Source of the DNA: Mesorhizobium mediterraneum
GTDB taxonomy: Bacteria > Pseudomonadota > Alphaproteobacteria > Rhizobiales > Rhizobiaceae
Assembly: GCF_002284565.1 (NCBI RefSeq)
Contig: NZ_NPKI01000015.1
Location: 248,001 to 312,000, forward strand
Reading direction: 5' to 3'
Length of the DNA stretch: 64,000 nt
Part shown: one piece after another, positions 8,534 to 17,007 of the stretch
How the letters are laid out: every line of letters starts with the position of its first letter
Numbering within the stretch: the stretch's first letter is position 1
Notes under the pieces: model-generated
The model's database searches: none
Seen by the model: only the letters and a program-made list of their open reading frames with translations
What the model was told of the DNA's origin: nothing
Position numbers and translations under genes: made by a program

Positions 8534-9643
8534 TCATTCCGCTGCTGCCGCGACGGCATCGTTATCGTTGTGGAGTTCCTCGCGATAGGGCTTCGCGGTC
8601 GGCGGCAGTTCGCGCTTGAGGAAATAATCTTCATTGCGCAGCTGGCGCAGGAAGGCAGGCACCATCTCGCGATAGCCGGCCAGGATCGACGGCGTCGGCG
8701 CCGGCAGGTCGTGCTTGATCATCTCGTGCAGCCTTGGCAGCGCGTGATAGGGCACCATCGGGAACATGTGGTGCTCCACATGATAGTTCATGTTCCAGTA
8801 GATGAAGCGGCTGATCGGGTTCATGTAGACGGTGCGGCTGTTGAGGCGATGGTCGATGACATTTTCGGCGAGGCCGCCATGCTGCAGCAGGCCCGTCATG
8901 ACATGATGCCAGGCGCCGTAAAGCCTGGGCAGCCCGACCAGCATCAGGGGCAGGAACGAGCCGCTATAAAGTGCCAGCGCGATGGTCGCGGCATAGATTG
9001 CCGCCCAGATGCGGGCAATGCGGATCGCCTTTGGCTGCTCCTGCTCGGGAATGAAGGTTTTTTCCGCCGGGCTGACGATGCCGACCGCATTGCGCAGCAT
9101 GTCGCTCATGGCATGCCAGGCATCGAGAATGCCGAAGAAATTGAGCACGACGCGCAACAGATCCGGCGGGCGCATCACCGCGATCTCCGGATCGCGACCG
9201 ACGATGATCGTATCGGTGTGATGCCGCGTATGGCTCCAGCGCCAGGTCACCGGGTTGCGCATGATCATGAAGCAGGCGAGCTGGTAGATCACATCATTCA
9301 TCCACTGCGTCCTGAACGCGGTGCCATGACCGCATTCGTGCCAGCGTGAATCGGTGGAAGAGCCGTAAAGCACGCCATAGACGAAGAAGAACGGGACGCA
9401 CCACCACGTGCCCCAGAACCAGGCGCCGCCTGCGCCGCTCAGGATCAAGGCGCCGAGCCAGATGATGGTGTCGCGGATCGCCGGGCCGTCGGAGCGCTGC
9501 ATCAGCGCCTTCATCTGCTTGCGCGGCACGTCGGTGTGATACCACTCGGCCGCCGCCAGCCCGGTCTCGACGGCGAGCTTGGCGTCGCGGCCGATCAGGC
9601 TGTAGTCGCGCCGGGACGGTGCTGCGTCCATCGTTGCGTCCAT
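8534..9643 (-). CDS. mocD: MocD-like membrane di-iron oxygenase (fatty-acid desaturase fold)
   Basis: The 369-residue membrane protein carries the three histidine boxes of desaturase/hydroxylase di-iron enzymes: HECGH, HTRHH and, late, HVEHH. Hydrophobic segments lie between them. The ATG at 9643 has a GGAGG seven bases upstream; the longer frame extends into the regulatory gap. With the Rieske ferredoxin and reductase downstream it makes a complete electron chain. In Sinorhizobium, MocDEF is linked to removing the O-methyl group of 3-O-methyl-scyllo-inosamine. The neighbouring inositol genes fit that role, but a lipid or other substrate is not excluded. Confidence 0.85.
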   Translation of the reverse strand: MDATMDAAPSRRDYSLIGRDAKLAVETGLAAAEWYHTDVPRKQMKALMQRSDGPAIRDTIIWLGALILSGAGGAWFWGTWWCVPFFFVYGVLYGSSTDSRWHECGHGTAFRTQWMNDVIYQLACFMIMRNPVTWRWSHTRHHTDTIIVGRDPEIAVMRPPDLLRVVLNFFGILDAWHAMSDMLRNAVGIVSPAEKTFIPEQEQPKAIRIARIWAAIYAATIALALYSGSFLPLMLVGLPRLYGAWHHVMTGLLQHGGLAENVIDHRLNSRTVYMNPISRFIYWNMNYHVEHHMFPMVPYHALPRLHEMIKHDLPAPTPSILAGYREMVPAFLRQLRNEDYFLKRELPPTAKPYREELHNDNDAVAAAAE

Positions 9644-9734
9644 GGGAGTGCCTCCACCAGCGCCCTGCGATCCGCCCCGGTCAATGACCGGGCCGCGGTC
9701 GCAAACGTCGTAGGCTAGGAATAGCGCCAAGCCA

Positions 9735-9787
9735 TGATAGGCTCAATATCACAAAGATAGTTTCTATCATTTCCCATCAGAATGATA
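9735..9787. promoter_or_regulatory. AT-rich operator region between mocD and the LacI gene
   Basis: The 176-bp divergent gap has an AT-rich core. It holds a GATAG-TTT-CTATC inverted repeat (9756-9768) and a wider TATCAT...ATGATA pair (9765-9770 and 9782-9787), plus another TGATAG at 9735. Placed between a LacI-type regulator and its likely target operon, these are the best candidates for the LacI operator. No GGAA-N6-TTCC (IolR-type) site is visible here. Confidence 0.5.
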
Positions 9788-9819
9788 TAAATTGCTTTGG
9801 CAAGCGGAGAGAGACAGCC

Positions 9820-10851
9820 ATGGCAAAACGGCCGACCATCACCGATCTGGCGCGCGCCTCCGGCGTCAGCGTCGCCACCGTCGACCGGGTGCTGAACAAT
9901 CGCCTGCCGGTGCGCGAGGAAACCGCGCGCCGTGTCTATGAGGCGGCGACCGATATCGGCTATCACGCTGCCGGACTGATCAAGCAGCGGATGCGCCAGG
10001 AACTGCCGGAATATCGGCTCGGCTTTCTGCTGCTGAGGGGCAATGATGTTTTCTACAGCAATTTCGCGCGGGAGCTCGAACTGGCGGTGTCGCAATCGCA
10101 GCGCTTCCGCGGCGTGGCAACCATCGACTTCGCCGGTTCGCTGGCGCCCGGCGAGATCACTGCCCAGATGCGCAAGCTGGCGGCGAAATCCAGGGCTGTC
10201 GCCCTTGTCGGTCCGGATCATCCGACGCTGACGGCAGCCGTCGAGGCGCTGAAGGCGAGAGGGCAACCCGTCTTCTCGCTGCTGTCCGACTTTGCCGCCG
10301 GCATCCGCGAGGGCTATGTCGGCCTCGACAACCGCAAGGTCGGCCGCACCGCGGCCTGGATGATCGCCAGGGCGGCGAGGAAGCCCGGCAAGGTCGCGCT
10401 TTTTGTCGGCAGTCATCGCTTCCATGGTCATGAGCTGCGCGAGATCGGCTTCAGATCATTCTTCCGCGAGCATGCGCCGGAATTCACGGTGCTGGAGACG
10501 CTGGTCAACCTGGAGGCCAACCAGGTGACCCATGATGCGATGATCGATCTTCTGGCGCGGTACCCAGATCTTGCCGGCTGCTACGTCGCCGGCGGCGGCA
10601 TGGAAGGCGCGGTTTCCGCGCTCAGGGCAGCGAGGCCCGTAAATATGCCGGTGGTCGTTTGCAATGAGATCAACGCCGAGTCGCGCGCGGCGCTCGCCGA
10701 CAACATCCTGACCATGGTGATTTCGACGCCGCTGGCAGCACTATGCCGCGAGCTTGTCGATCTGATGGCGCATGCCATCGAGGCAGGCGCTGCCAACGCG
10801 CCCGGCCAGACCTTCCTGCCCTTCGACATCTATCTGCCGGAAAACATCTAG
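9820..10851 (+). CDS. LacI-family transcriptional regulator of the moc/inositol region
   Basis: The 343-residue LacI protein has an N-terminal HTH (TITDLARASGVSVATVDRVLNNRLPVREET) and a hinge with GYHAAGLIKQRMRQ. Its periplasmic-binding-like sensor domain (residues about 65-340) resembles sugar-ligand regulators. It is divergent from mocDEF and is followed, 382 bases on, by the sugar-type ABC transporter. It most likely senses a cyclitol or derived sugar and controls the flanking genes; the ligand is unknown. Confidence 0.9.
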   Translation: MAKRPTITDLARASGVSVATVDRVLNNRLPVREETARRVYEAATDIGYHAAGLIKQRMRQELPEYRLGFLLLRGNDVFYSNFARELELAVSQSQRFRGVATIDFAGSLAPGEITAQMRKLAAKSRAVALVGPDHPTLTAAVEALKARGQPVFSLLSDFAAGIREGYVGLDNRKVGRTAAWMIARAARKPGKVALFVGSHRFHGHELREIGFRSFFREHAPEFTVLETLVNLEANQVTHDAMIDLLARYPDLAGCYVAGGGMEGAVSALRAARPVNMPVVVCNEINAESRAALADNILTMVISTPLAALCRELVDLMAHAIEAGAANAPGQTFLPFDIYLPENI

Positions 10852-11233
10852 GTTCGGGCAAAACATCTGGGCTCAGCCAATGCATCCAGCTTCAGATCGG
10901 GCACCACGATGCATCGGCAATGATGTGAACCATCAGCCTGATGGATTCTTGCAGAAGGTTTGCCGGCCCTCAGCGGCGTTATCCGAAAATCCGCCATCCG
11001 ATTTCGGAATCTCCTTGACGCCCGCCGGCGGAATGGAATAAATATTTCACTAGATAGGTATTTTGGTTCTTTCGTTCCGGAACATCTGTTTCAAGCAGAG
11101 GGCTTGGCGTTCCAGTCAACGCGGAAATCGCCATCGGGAACGGAGATGGCAATCGGGAGAGATTCCCTGGGAGATCGGGGATTCCGGGTAGATCGGTGCA
11201 GCCGGACACCAATTCTGTGGAGGAGAGAATAAA
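10852..11233 (+). promoter_or_regulatory. Intergenic region with promoter and IolR-type site of the inositol ABC transporter
   Basis: A small hairpin, CCATCAG-C-CTGATGG (10930-10944), may end the LacI transcript. A -35-like TTGACG at 11015-11020 is followed after 18 bases by TAAATA (11039-11044). Overlapping the -10 is GGAA-TAAATA-TTTC (11035-11048), one base off the GGAA-N6-TTCC consensus proposed for IolR in Sinorhizobium. The same variant occurs in front of iolC. A TTCCGGAA palindrome lies near 11075. The rest is an untranslated leader of about 180 bases. Confidence 0.5.
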
Positions 11234-12175
11234 ATGAAGAAACTGCTTTTGGGCGTCGTGTTTTCGGCGCTGATGAGTTCGTCCGCCCTCGCTGCCAAGA
11301 TCGGCGTGTCTATGGCGCTGTTCGACGACAATTTTCTCACCGTGCTGCGCAACGGCATGATCGAGCAGGCCAAGGGCATGGAAGGCGTAGAACTGCAGGT
11401 CGAGGACGCGCAGAACGACGTCGCCAAGCAGCTCGACCAGATCAAGAATTTCGTCGCCTCGGGCGTCGACGCGATCATCGTCAATCCGGTCGACACCTCG
11501 GCCACCCAGGCGATGTCGGACGCCGCCGCTGCGGCCAAGGTTCCGCTGGTCTATGTCAACCGCGAGCCGGTCAACGTCGACACGCTGCCGGACAACCAGG
11601 CCTTCGTCGCCTCGAACGAGGTTGAGTCCGGCACTCTCGAAACCCAGGAAGTCTGCCGCCTGTTCAAGGAGGCCGGCAAGACCGAGGCCAATGTCTATGT
11701 GATCATGGGCGAGCTGTCGAACCAGGCGGCGGTGCAGCGCACCAAGGATATTGACGATGTGATCGCCACTCCGGAATGCAGCTTCATCAAGATCATCGAC
11801 AAGCAGACATCGAACTGGAAACGCGAGGAAGCGCAGAACCTGATGACCAACTGGCTGTCGACCGGCACGCCGTTCGATGGCGTGATCGCCAACAATGACG
11901 AAAGCGCCATCGGTGCGATCCAGGCCATGAAGGCTGCCAACGTCGACATGAAGTCGGTTGTCGTCGGCGGCGTGGACGCCACCCAGGACGCGCTTGCCGC
12001 GATGCAGGCGGGCGACCTCGACGCGACCGTGTTCCAGGACGCGGCCGGCCAGGGCGCCGGGGCGCTGGACGCCGCGCTCAAGCTTTCCAAGGGCGAGGCG
12101 GTCGAACAGAAGGTCTACATACCCTTCCAACTGGTCACGCCGGCGAACATCGACAAGTTCCTTAAGAAGAACTGA
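11234..12175 (+). CDS. Periplasmic inositol/rhizopine-type sugar-binding protein of ABC transporter
   Basis: This 313-residue periplasmic binding protein of the ribose/inositol class starts with a signal peptide (KKLLLGVVFSALMSSSALA). It has the typical KIGVSMALFDDNFLTVLRNG opening, GVDAIIVNPVDTSA and VIANNDESAIGAIQAMK. The family includes inositol-binding IbpA and MocB. Substrate assignment rests on the flanking inositol dehydrogenase and iol genes. Permease and ATPase follow in the same direction. A GGAGAG ribosome site precedes the ATG. Confidence 0.88.
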   Translation: MKKLLLGVVFSALMSSSALAAKIGVSMALFDDNFLTVLRNGMIEQAKGMEGVELQVEDAQNDVAKQLDQIKNFVASGVDAIIVNPVDTSATQAMSDAAAAAKVPLVYVNREPVNVDTLPDNQAFVASNEVESGTLETQEVCRLFKEAGKTEANVYVIMGELSNQAAVQRTKDIDDVIATPECSFIKIIDKQTSNWKREEAQNLMTNWLSTGTPFDGVIANNDESAIGAIQAMKAANVDMKSVVVGGVDATQDALAAMQAGDLDATVFQDAAGQGAGALDAALKLSKGEAVEQKVYIPFQLVTPANIDKFLKKN

Positions 12176-12197
12176 GGCTGCGGGATCGTTTCGATAG

Positions 12198-12290
12198 GGA
12201 GCGGCGCGTCAGAGCATCGGACCGTTTTGGGAAATCCGATGTTCGAAACAAGAGCATCGGGAGCTCAAAACAAAGGGACGGCGCCGCTCC
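12198..12290 (+). other. Intercistronic hairpins between binding protein and permease genes
   Basis: A 10-bp inverted repeat GGAGCGGCGC (12198-12207) / GCGCCGCTCC (12281-12290) encloses a smaller CATCGGA/TCCGATG hairpin (12215-12221 and 12235-12241). There is no T-run for strong termination. Hairpins placed after binding-protein genes usually stabilise or partly attenuate the message, so more binding protein is made than permease. That role is inference. Confidence 0.5.
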
Positions 12291-12351
12291 TCTTTCCCTC
12301 ATCGCCGTAGACAGGCGGCGGGAGGGCGACTGCTGACGGAGGAAGCAAGAT

Positions 12352-13428
12352 TTGGCACAGACAACCCATGGCGTCGGCGGACTCAGCTATGATGCGAAGA
12401 AGCGCACATGGCCTGCCGAATTCAACGTTTTCCTGGCGCTCATCATCCTCGTCGGCGCCTTCGAGCTGATAGGCCGTGTCTTTCTTGGCGACAGCTTTCT
12501 GTTCAACACCCGCGCCAATGTCGATACGATCTTCAACGAGGCGCGCCTGCAGATCATCATCCTGCAGGTGTCGATCGTCGGCATCATCGCCATCGGCGTG
12601 ACGCAGGTGATCATTTCCGGCGGCATCGACCTTTCCTCTGGTTCGATCGTCGGCGCCACGGCGATGATCGCCATGAGTTTCGCCCAGGTAGCGACGGTCA
12701 ACGGCAACCCTAACCCCAAGGCGGTGTTCCTCGCGCAAGGCTGGACCGACCTGCCGGTGATCGTGCCGGTGCTGGTCGCGATCGGCTGCGGCCTGCTGGC
12801 GGGCTTGGTCAACGGCTCGTTGATCGCCTACACGCGCATTCCGCCGTTCATCGCCACGCTCGGCATGATGGTCACCGCGCGCGGCATCGCCAAATGGTGG
12901 TCCAAGGGGCAGCCGATCTCGTTTCCCACCGAGAGTTTCGCCGCCATCGGCAAGGGGTTGATGCCGGTCATCATCTTCATATCGCTGGCGATTCTGTTCC
13001 AGCTGATCCTGTCATACACCAGGTACGGCAAGCACTGTTATGCCATCGGCTCCAACGAGGACGCCGCCCGGATGTCCGGCATAAATGTCCAGAACCACAA
13101 GATCCTCGTCTTCGTCATTGCCGGCATCCTCGCCTCGCTCGCCGCCGTGGTGCTGAGCTCCAAGAACCTCACCGCTCAGGCCGGCATGGGTGTGATGTAC
13201 GAGTTGGACGCCATCGCCATGGCGGTCATCGGCGGCGTCTCGCTGTCGGGCGGCCGCGGCTCGATCATCGGAACGGTGATCGGTGCGCTGATCTTCGGCG
13301 TCATCATCTCCGGCTTCACCTTCCTGCGCCTCGACGCCTACTACCAGGAGATGGTCAAGGGCGTGATCATCATCGGCGCAGTCGTTCTCGACCAGTGGCG
13401 CCAGCGCCTGCGGGCAATGAGGGCTTGA
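12352..13428 (+). CDS. Inositol-type ABC transporter permease
   Basis: This 358-residue permease of the RbsC/BPD_transp_2 family has about eight to ten hydrophobic segments. Family signatures include GGIDLSSGSIVGATAMIA, RIPPFIATLGMMVTARGIA and YCAIGSNEDAARMSGINV-type text (YAIGSNEDAARMSG). The start is a TTG at 12352 with GGAGG about ten bases upstream. It forms the membrane channel for the binding protein upstream and the single-domain ATPase downstream. Confidence 0.9.
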   Translation: MAQTTHGVGGLSYDAKKRTWPAEFNVFLALIILVGAFELIGRVFLGDSFLFNTRANVDTIFNEARLQIIILQVSIVGIIAIGVTQVIISGGIDLSSGSIVGATAMIAMSFAQVATVNGNPNPKAVFLAQGWTDLPVIVPVLVAIGCGLLAGLVNGSLIAYTRIPPFIATLGMMVTARGIAKWWSKGQPISFPTESFAAIGKGLMPVIIFISLAILFQLILSYTRYGKHCYAIGSNEDAARMSGINVQNHKILVFVIAGILASLAAVVLSSKNLTAQAGMGVMYELDAIAMAVIGGVSLSGGRGSIIGTVIGALIFGVIISGFTFLRLDAYYQEMVKGVIIIGAVVLDQWRQRLRAMRA

Positions 13429-13430
13429 TC

Positions 13431-14198
13431 ATGTCAGACATCGTCCTGAAGACCGAAAACCTGACCAAATACTATGGCGGCGTGCATGCGCTCGAAAGCG
13501 CGAACTTCGAGCTGCGCAAGGGCGAGCATGTCGCCATCATGGGTGACAACGGCGCCGGCAAGTCGACCTTCGTGCGCCAGATCACCGCCGTCGAGCAGCG
13601 CACCAGCGGCAAGGTCTGGTTCGATGGCAAGGAAGTGAACTTCGCCGGCCCGATCGCGGCGCGCGAGGCGGGCATCGAAACGGTGTTCCAGAACCTGGCG
13701 CTTGCCGACGATCTCGACGTGCCATCGAACCTGTTTCTCGGCCGCGAGAAGGTGCTTTTCAATCTCGGGCCTTTCTCGATCCTCGATCGCAAGTTCATGC
13801 GCAAGGCGACCGAGGCGGCGTTGATCCGCACGGCGGTCAAGATTCCCAATCTCAACAACACCATCCGCCACATGTCGGGCGGCCAGCGCCAGTGCGTGGC
13901 GATCGCCAGAACCGCGACCTTTGCGTCCAAGCTCATCATCATGGATGAGCCGACGGCAGCACTTGGCGTGCAGGAGACGATGCAGGTCGAAAACATCATC
14001 CGCACGCTGAAAGCCAATGGCGAGCCGTTGATCCTGATCAGCCACAACATGCGCCAGGTGTTCGACCTTTGCGACCGCATCGTTGTCTTCCGGCGCGGCC
14101 GCATCGTCGCCAATTTGCGCAAGCAGGACACCGACGGCAACGATATCGTCTCATATATCACCGGCGCCAAGACCGGGGAGGCGGAACTTGCGGCCTAG
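13431..14198 (+). CDS. Inositol-type ABC transporter ATP-binding protein (single ATPase domain)
   Basis: The 255-residue ATPase has Walker A GDNGAGKS, signature MSGGQRQ, Walker B LIIMDEPTAAL and the switch His in LISHNM. Unlike the RbsA-type two-domain ATPase at 30336-31883 it has only one ABC domain, as in the FrcA-like group of rhizobial sugar importers. The ATG at 13431 lies two bases after the permease stop. It energises sugar or cyclitol uptake. Confidence 0.92.
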   Translation: MSDIVLKTENLTKYYGGVHALESANFELRKGEHVAIMGDNGAGKSTFVRQITAVEQRTSGKVWFDGKEVNFAGPIAAREAGIETVFQNLALADDLDVPSNLFLGREKVLFNLGPFSILDRKFMRKATEAALIRTAVKIPNLNNTIRHMSGGQRQCVAIARTATFASKLIIMDEPTAALGVQETMQVENIIRTLKANGEPLILISHNMRQVFDLCDRIVVFRRGRIVANLRKQDTDGNDIVSYITGAKTGEAELAA

Positions 14199-14326
14199 GG
14201 CCAATGCCGGCGCGGGTCATCGACCCGTCGCCGATCTGCCGCGATAAGAAAATCTACTGCGCCTCGCGCTGAACGGTGCAGGAAAGACGCACTTCCATTT
14301 TCGAACAATCCTCAAAGGAAATTCCC

Positions 14327-15328
14327 ATGTCTCTCCGCTTCGCTCTTCTCGGTGCCGGCCGCATCGGCAAGGTCCACGCCCGTGCCGTTGGTTCCAATCC
14401 GCAGGCCAGGCTGGTGGCAGTTGCCGATGCCTTCGAGAAGGCGGCGACGGATCTGGCGTCGGCCTATGGCGCCGAAGTACGAACCATCGAGGCCATCGAA
14501 AAAGCCGGAGATATCGACGCAGTCATCATCTGCACGCCGACCGACACCCATGCCGACTTGATCGAGCGGTTCGCCAAGGCCGGCAAGGCGATCTTCTGCG
14601 AGAAGCCGATCGACCTCGACGCCGGCAGAGTGGAAGAATGCCTTGAAGTGGTCGACAAGGCCGGAGCCACTTTGATGGTTGGCTTCAATCGCCGCTTCGA
14701 TCCGCATTTCGCCGCCGTGCGCAAGGCGATCGACGACGGCGCCATCGGCACGGTCGAGATGGTGACTATCACGTCGCGCGATCCCGGCCCGCCGCCACTC
14801 GATTATATCGGCCGCTCGGGCGGCATCTTCCGCGACATGACCATCCATGATTTCGACATGGCGCGCTTCCTGCTCGGCGAGGAGCCGGTGGCCGTCAGCG
14901 CCCATGCCTCGGTGCTGGTCGACAGACAAATCGGCGAGGCCGGCGACTTCGACAGCGTCAGCGTCATCCTCGAAACCTCTTCCGGCAAGCAGTGCATCAT
15001 CTCCAATTCGCGCCGCGCCACCTATGGCTACGACCAGCGCATCGAGGTGCATGGCTCGAAAGGCATGATTGCGGCCGAGAACCAGCGGCCGGTGTCGATC
15101 GAACTGGCCAATGAAAAGGGCTATACGCGCCCGCCGCTGCACGACTTCTTCATGACCCGCTACCTCGACGCCTATGCCAACGAGATCGCTGCCTTCATCG
15201 CGGCGGCGACATCAGGCAAGAAGGCGGCGCCGAGCGGCAAGGACGGGCTCGTCGCGCTGAGGCTGGCGGACGCGGCGCTGAAATCGGCGAAGGAAGGCAA
15301 GACCGTTCGCCTCGACAAGACAGTCTGA
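14327..15328 (+). CDS. iolG: Inositol 2-dehydrogenase (IolG/IdhA type)
   Basis: The 333-residue Gfo/Idh/MocA oxidoreductase opens with the NAD-binding LLGAGRIGKVHARAVGSN. It carries FCEKPIDLD (catalytic-site Lys of the EKP motif), GFNRRFDPHFAAVRKAI and GGIFRDMTIHDFDMARFLLGEEP, with the Asp/His pair of inositol dehydrogenases. It oxidises myo-inositol to 2-keto-myo-inositol (scyllo-inosose), the entry step to IolE. The ATG at 14327 has AAAGGAA upstream. It follows the transporter by 128 bases and probably shares its regulation. Confidence 0.9.
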   Translation: MSLRFALLGAGRIGKVHARAVGSNPQARLVAVADAFEKAATDLASAYGAEVRTIEAIEKAGDIDAVIICTPTDTHADLIERFAKAGKAIFCEKPIDLDAGRVEECLEVVDKAGATLMVGFNRRFDPHFAAVRKAIDDGAIGTVEMVTITSRDPGPPPLDYIGRSGGIFRDMTIHDFDMARFLLGEEPVAVSAHASVLVDRQIGEAGDFDSVSVILETSSGKQCIISNSRRATYGYDQRIEVHGSKGMIAAENQRPVSIELANEKGYTRPPLHDFFMTRYLDAYANEIAAFIAAATSGKKAAPSGKDGLVALRLADAALKSAKEGKTVRLDKTV

Positions 15329-15351
15329 CTATCAAGCACAGGAGCAAGGCG

Positions 15352-16146
15352 ATGAACGGTTCCGCCGGTCGCAATTCAGAAACACGCGCCATCGTCACCG
15401 GCGGTGCGCAAGGCATTGGCTTCGCCGTCGCTGAGGCGCTGGCTGATGAGGGCTGCCGGGCGCTGGCGCTGGTCGGCCGCTCGCAGGAGAAGGGCGACAA
15501 GGCCGTCGCCATCCTCAAGAAGTCGGGCGTCGACGCCATCTTCATCAGCGCCGATGTTTCCAAAGTGGCCGACTGCAAGCGCGCGGTCGAAACGGCGATC
15601 GGCCATTTCGGCAGCGTCAACGCGCTGGTCAATGCCGCCGCCACCTCGGCGCGCGGTTCACTGGTCGAGACGAGTGAAGAGCTTTTCGACCAGATTTTCC
15701 AGACCAATGTGCGCGGCCCCTTCTTCCTGATGCAGGGCGTGGTGGCGCAGCTGCTCGCCCGCAAGGCGCCAGGCTCGATCGTCAATGTGCTGTCGATGTC
15801 GGCGCATTGCGGGCAATCGTTCCTGGCGCCCTATTCGTCGAGCAAGGGCGCACTGGCGACGCTGACCAAGAATGTCGCCAACGCGTACCGCAGCAACCGC
15901 ATCCGTTGCAACGCCGTGCTGCCCGGCTGGATGGACACCGAGGGCGAGGCGATCGTGCAGAAGAAATGGCACGATGCGCCTGATAACTGGCTGGAAAAGG
16001 CCGAGGCGGCGCAGCCGATGGGCCAATTGGTGAAGCCGGACCAGCTTGCCCGGCTGATCAGCTATATGGTCAGCCCGCAGTCGGGCGTCATGACCGGGTC
16101 GCTGGTCGACTATGACCAGAATATTGCGGGATCGTCGCCGGAGTAG
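15352..16146 (+). CDS. SDR-family oxidoreductase, probable polyol/cyclitol dehydrogenase
   Basis: This classical 264-residue short-chain dehydrogenase has TGGAQGIGFAVAEAL for the cofactor, NAAATSARG at the NAG position, the catalytic Ser in LSMSAHCG and YSSSKGALA with the Tyr-x-x-x-Lys pair. It starts 23 bases after iolG. This is consistent with oxidation of a sugar, polyol or another inositol isomer. No motif fixes the substrate. Confidence 0.85.
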   Translation: MNGSAGRNSETRAIVTGGAQGIGFAVAEALADEGCRALALVGRSQEKGDKAVAILKKSGVDAIFISADVSKVADCKRAVETAIGHFGSVNALVNAAATSARGSLVETSEELFDQIFQTNVRGPFFLMQGVVAQLLARKAPGSIVNVLSMSAHCGQSFLAPYSSSKGALATLTKNVANAYRSNRIRCNAVLPGWMDTEGEAIVQKKWHDAPDNWLEKAEAAQPMGQLVKPDQLARLISYMVSPQSGVMTGSLVDYDQNIAGSSPE

Positions 16147-16194
16147 TGTCATCAGAAGCGTGGGTAGTAGGTCAGTTTGAAATTCCTCTTTCAA

Positions 16195-16473
16195 ATGGCC
16201 GGGCTTGAATGCCATATTGGAAGAATGACAGACCAAATCGCATCCGGCATCGTGGTCGTCCGCGTGTTCATGACCGACCATCTCGTGGGCGGTCAGCCAG
16301 CAGTTCAATTGTGGGCCGCAGCCGTTCCGCGGGATGAAGCGGTCGCTGCTGTCAAAAGAGCGATTCCAACTCATTGGACCGCTGAGTTGACTGATCGACG
16401 GCTTACTCAGGATCACGTCAGACGACTCAATATGAAGCTGGGCAGTGTCTTCGAATTGAGTTTAGCGGAATGA
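16195..16473 (+). CDS. Small hypothetical protein, lower GC than neighbours
   Basis: I do not recognise this protein of about 92 residues. It reads MAGLECHIGRMTDQIASG, then VVVRVFMTDHLVGGQPAVQLWAA and a basic C-terminal half with TDRRLTQDHVRRLNMKLG. A TTG at 16177 or an ATG at 16225 could also be the start. Base composition is visibly less GC-rich than the flanking genes. It may be a transferred or lineage-specific gene placed between the SDR gene and the aro leader. Confidence 0.45.
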   Translation: MAGLECHIGRMTDQIASGIVVVRVFMTDHLVGGQPAVQLWAAAVPRDEAVAAVKRAIPTHWTAELTDRRLTQDHVRRLNMKLGSVFELSLAE

Positions 16474-16551
16474 ACCCAAGCGCCCGTGCGACGTGGTCAA
16501 TTGGCGAAGTCGGTTGTAGGACATCACAACAAGTCAACTTGGGAGGATTCT

Positions 16552-16797
16552 ATGGCGATTGCTCGTTGCACATCACATCCGATCACGCGTGACACGAAGG
16601 AACCTTATCAGGTCCACGCTTTACCAATTGGCTATCCTACAACGGCGGCAGTTTGCGGACGGGTTGGATGCGAAGACCCTGCTCGTATTTGGCTGACGCC
16701 TGACGAAGCAAAGAAACATAGTGCCGGTCAACGAGTCTTCGGCGTCAAAACACATTCGGTCAAAGTGCGTGTTGGGGCCGATCTTATTTCAAACTGA
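16552..16797 (+). CDS. Small hypothetical protein with Cys/His residues
   Basis: This 81-residue protein starts at the ATG at 16552 after a good GGGAGG site. It begins MAIARCTSHPITRDTKEPYQ, then VCGRVGCEDPARIWLTPDE and a basic tail. The spaced Cys and His residues (C6, H9, then C-x4-C) could bind a metal, but no family is recognised. Its GC is lower than the neighbours', like the gene before it. The longer reading from 16486 is not supported. Confidence 0.55.
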   Translation: MAIARCTSHPITRDTKEPYQVHALPIGYPTTAAVCGRVGCEDPARIWLTPDEAKKHSAGQRVFGVKTHSVKVRVGADLISN

Positions 16798-16811
16798 CAC
16801 AATACCGACGC

Positions 16812-16840
16812 GTGACAAGCGCCCCGGCTTCGATTATATG
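16812..16840 (+). promoter_or_regulatory. Candidate promoter of the aro leader transcript
   Basis: GTGACA (16812-16817) and TTATAT (16834-16839) have -35/-10 character with a 16-base spacer. A start seven bases after the -10 would fall at or just before the leader ATG at 16847, which would make the leader message leaderless. The tryptophan leader trpL of Sinorhizobium meliloti is reported to be leaderless in this way. The exact start site is inference. Confidence 0.5.
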
Positions 16841-16846
16841 AGCCGC

Positions 16847-16918
16847 ATGATCAACCTGACCGCCACATATTGGTACTTTAGGAGCTCGCTGGCGGCGGGA
16901 GGATTGCGCTCGATCTGA
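16847..16918 (+). CDS. Leader peptide with Tyr-Trp-Tyr-Phe run (aromatic attenuator)
   Basis: A 23-codon ORF reads MINLTATYWYFRSSLAAGGL, then RSI and a TGA. Four consecutive codons, 16868-16879, specify Tyr-Trp-Tyr-Phe, one run covering all three aromatic amino acids. It ends 25 bases before a terminator hairpin and 89 bases before the DAHP synthase start. An in-frame ATG at 16838 overlaps the -10 element, so 16847 is preferred. Its role is to let ribosome stalling report charged tRNA levels for Tyr, Trp and Phe. Confidence 0.8.
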   Translation: MINLTATYWYFRSSLAAGGLRSI

Positions 16919-16968
16919 AGATTGCAGCATCAAAATCCGAACAGCCGCCAGACCTGGCGGCTTTTTTT
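16860..16968 (+). promoter_or_regulatory. Four-segment transcription attenuator upstream of aroG
   Basis: Segment 1 CCGCCA (16860-16865) can pair with TGGCGG in segment 2. Segment 2 CTGGCGGC (16889-16896) can pair with segment 3 GCCGCCAG (16944-16951). Segment 3 also pairs with segment 4 CTGGCGGC (16954-16961), which is followed by T7. The Tyr-Trp-Tyr-Phe codons lie just after segment 1. A ribosome stalled there would cover segment 1 and let 2:3 form (read-through). A ribosome at the stop codon would cover segment 2 and allow the 3:4 terminator. Segments 2 and 4 are identical, as this switch requires. Confidence 0.8.
16943..16968 (+). terminator. Rho-independent terminator (attenuator hairpin)
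   Basis: The stem AGCCGCCAG (16943-16951) and CTGGCGGCT (16954-16962), with a two-base loop centre, is followed directly by a run of T to 16968. It is a perfect nine-base-pair stem located between the aromatic leader peptide and the DAHP synthase gene. Confidence 0.9.
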
Positions 16969-17007
16969 GTTTCAGCCGGCAGGTCTCCCAATCAGGAGCA
17001 GAGAGCC

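Noticed and set aside
14281-14297. GGAA-N8-TTCC before iolG as an IolR site
   Set aside because: The spacer is eight, not six, bases; kept out because the other sites keep N6.
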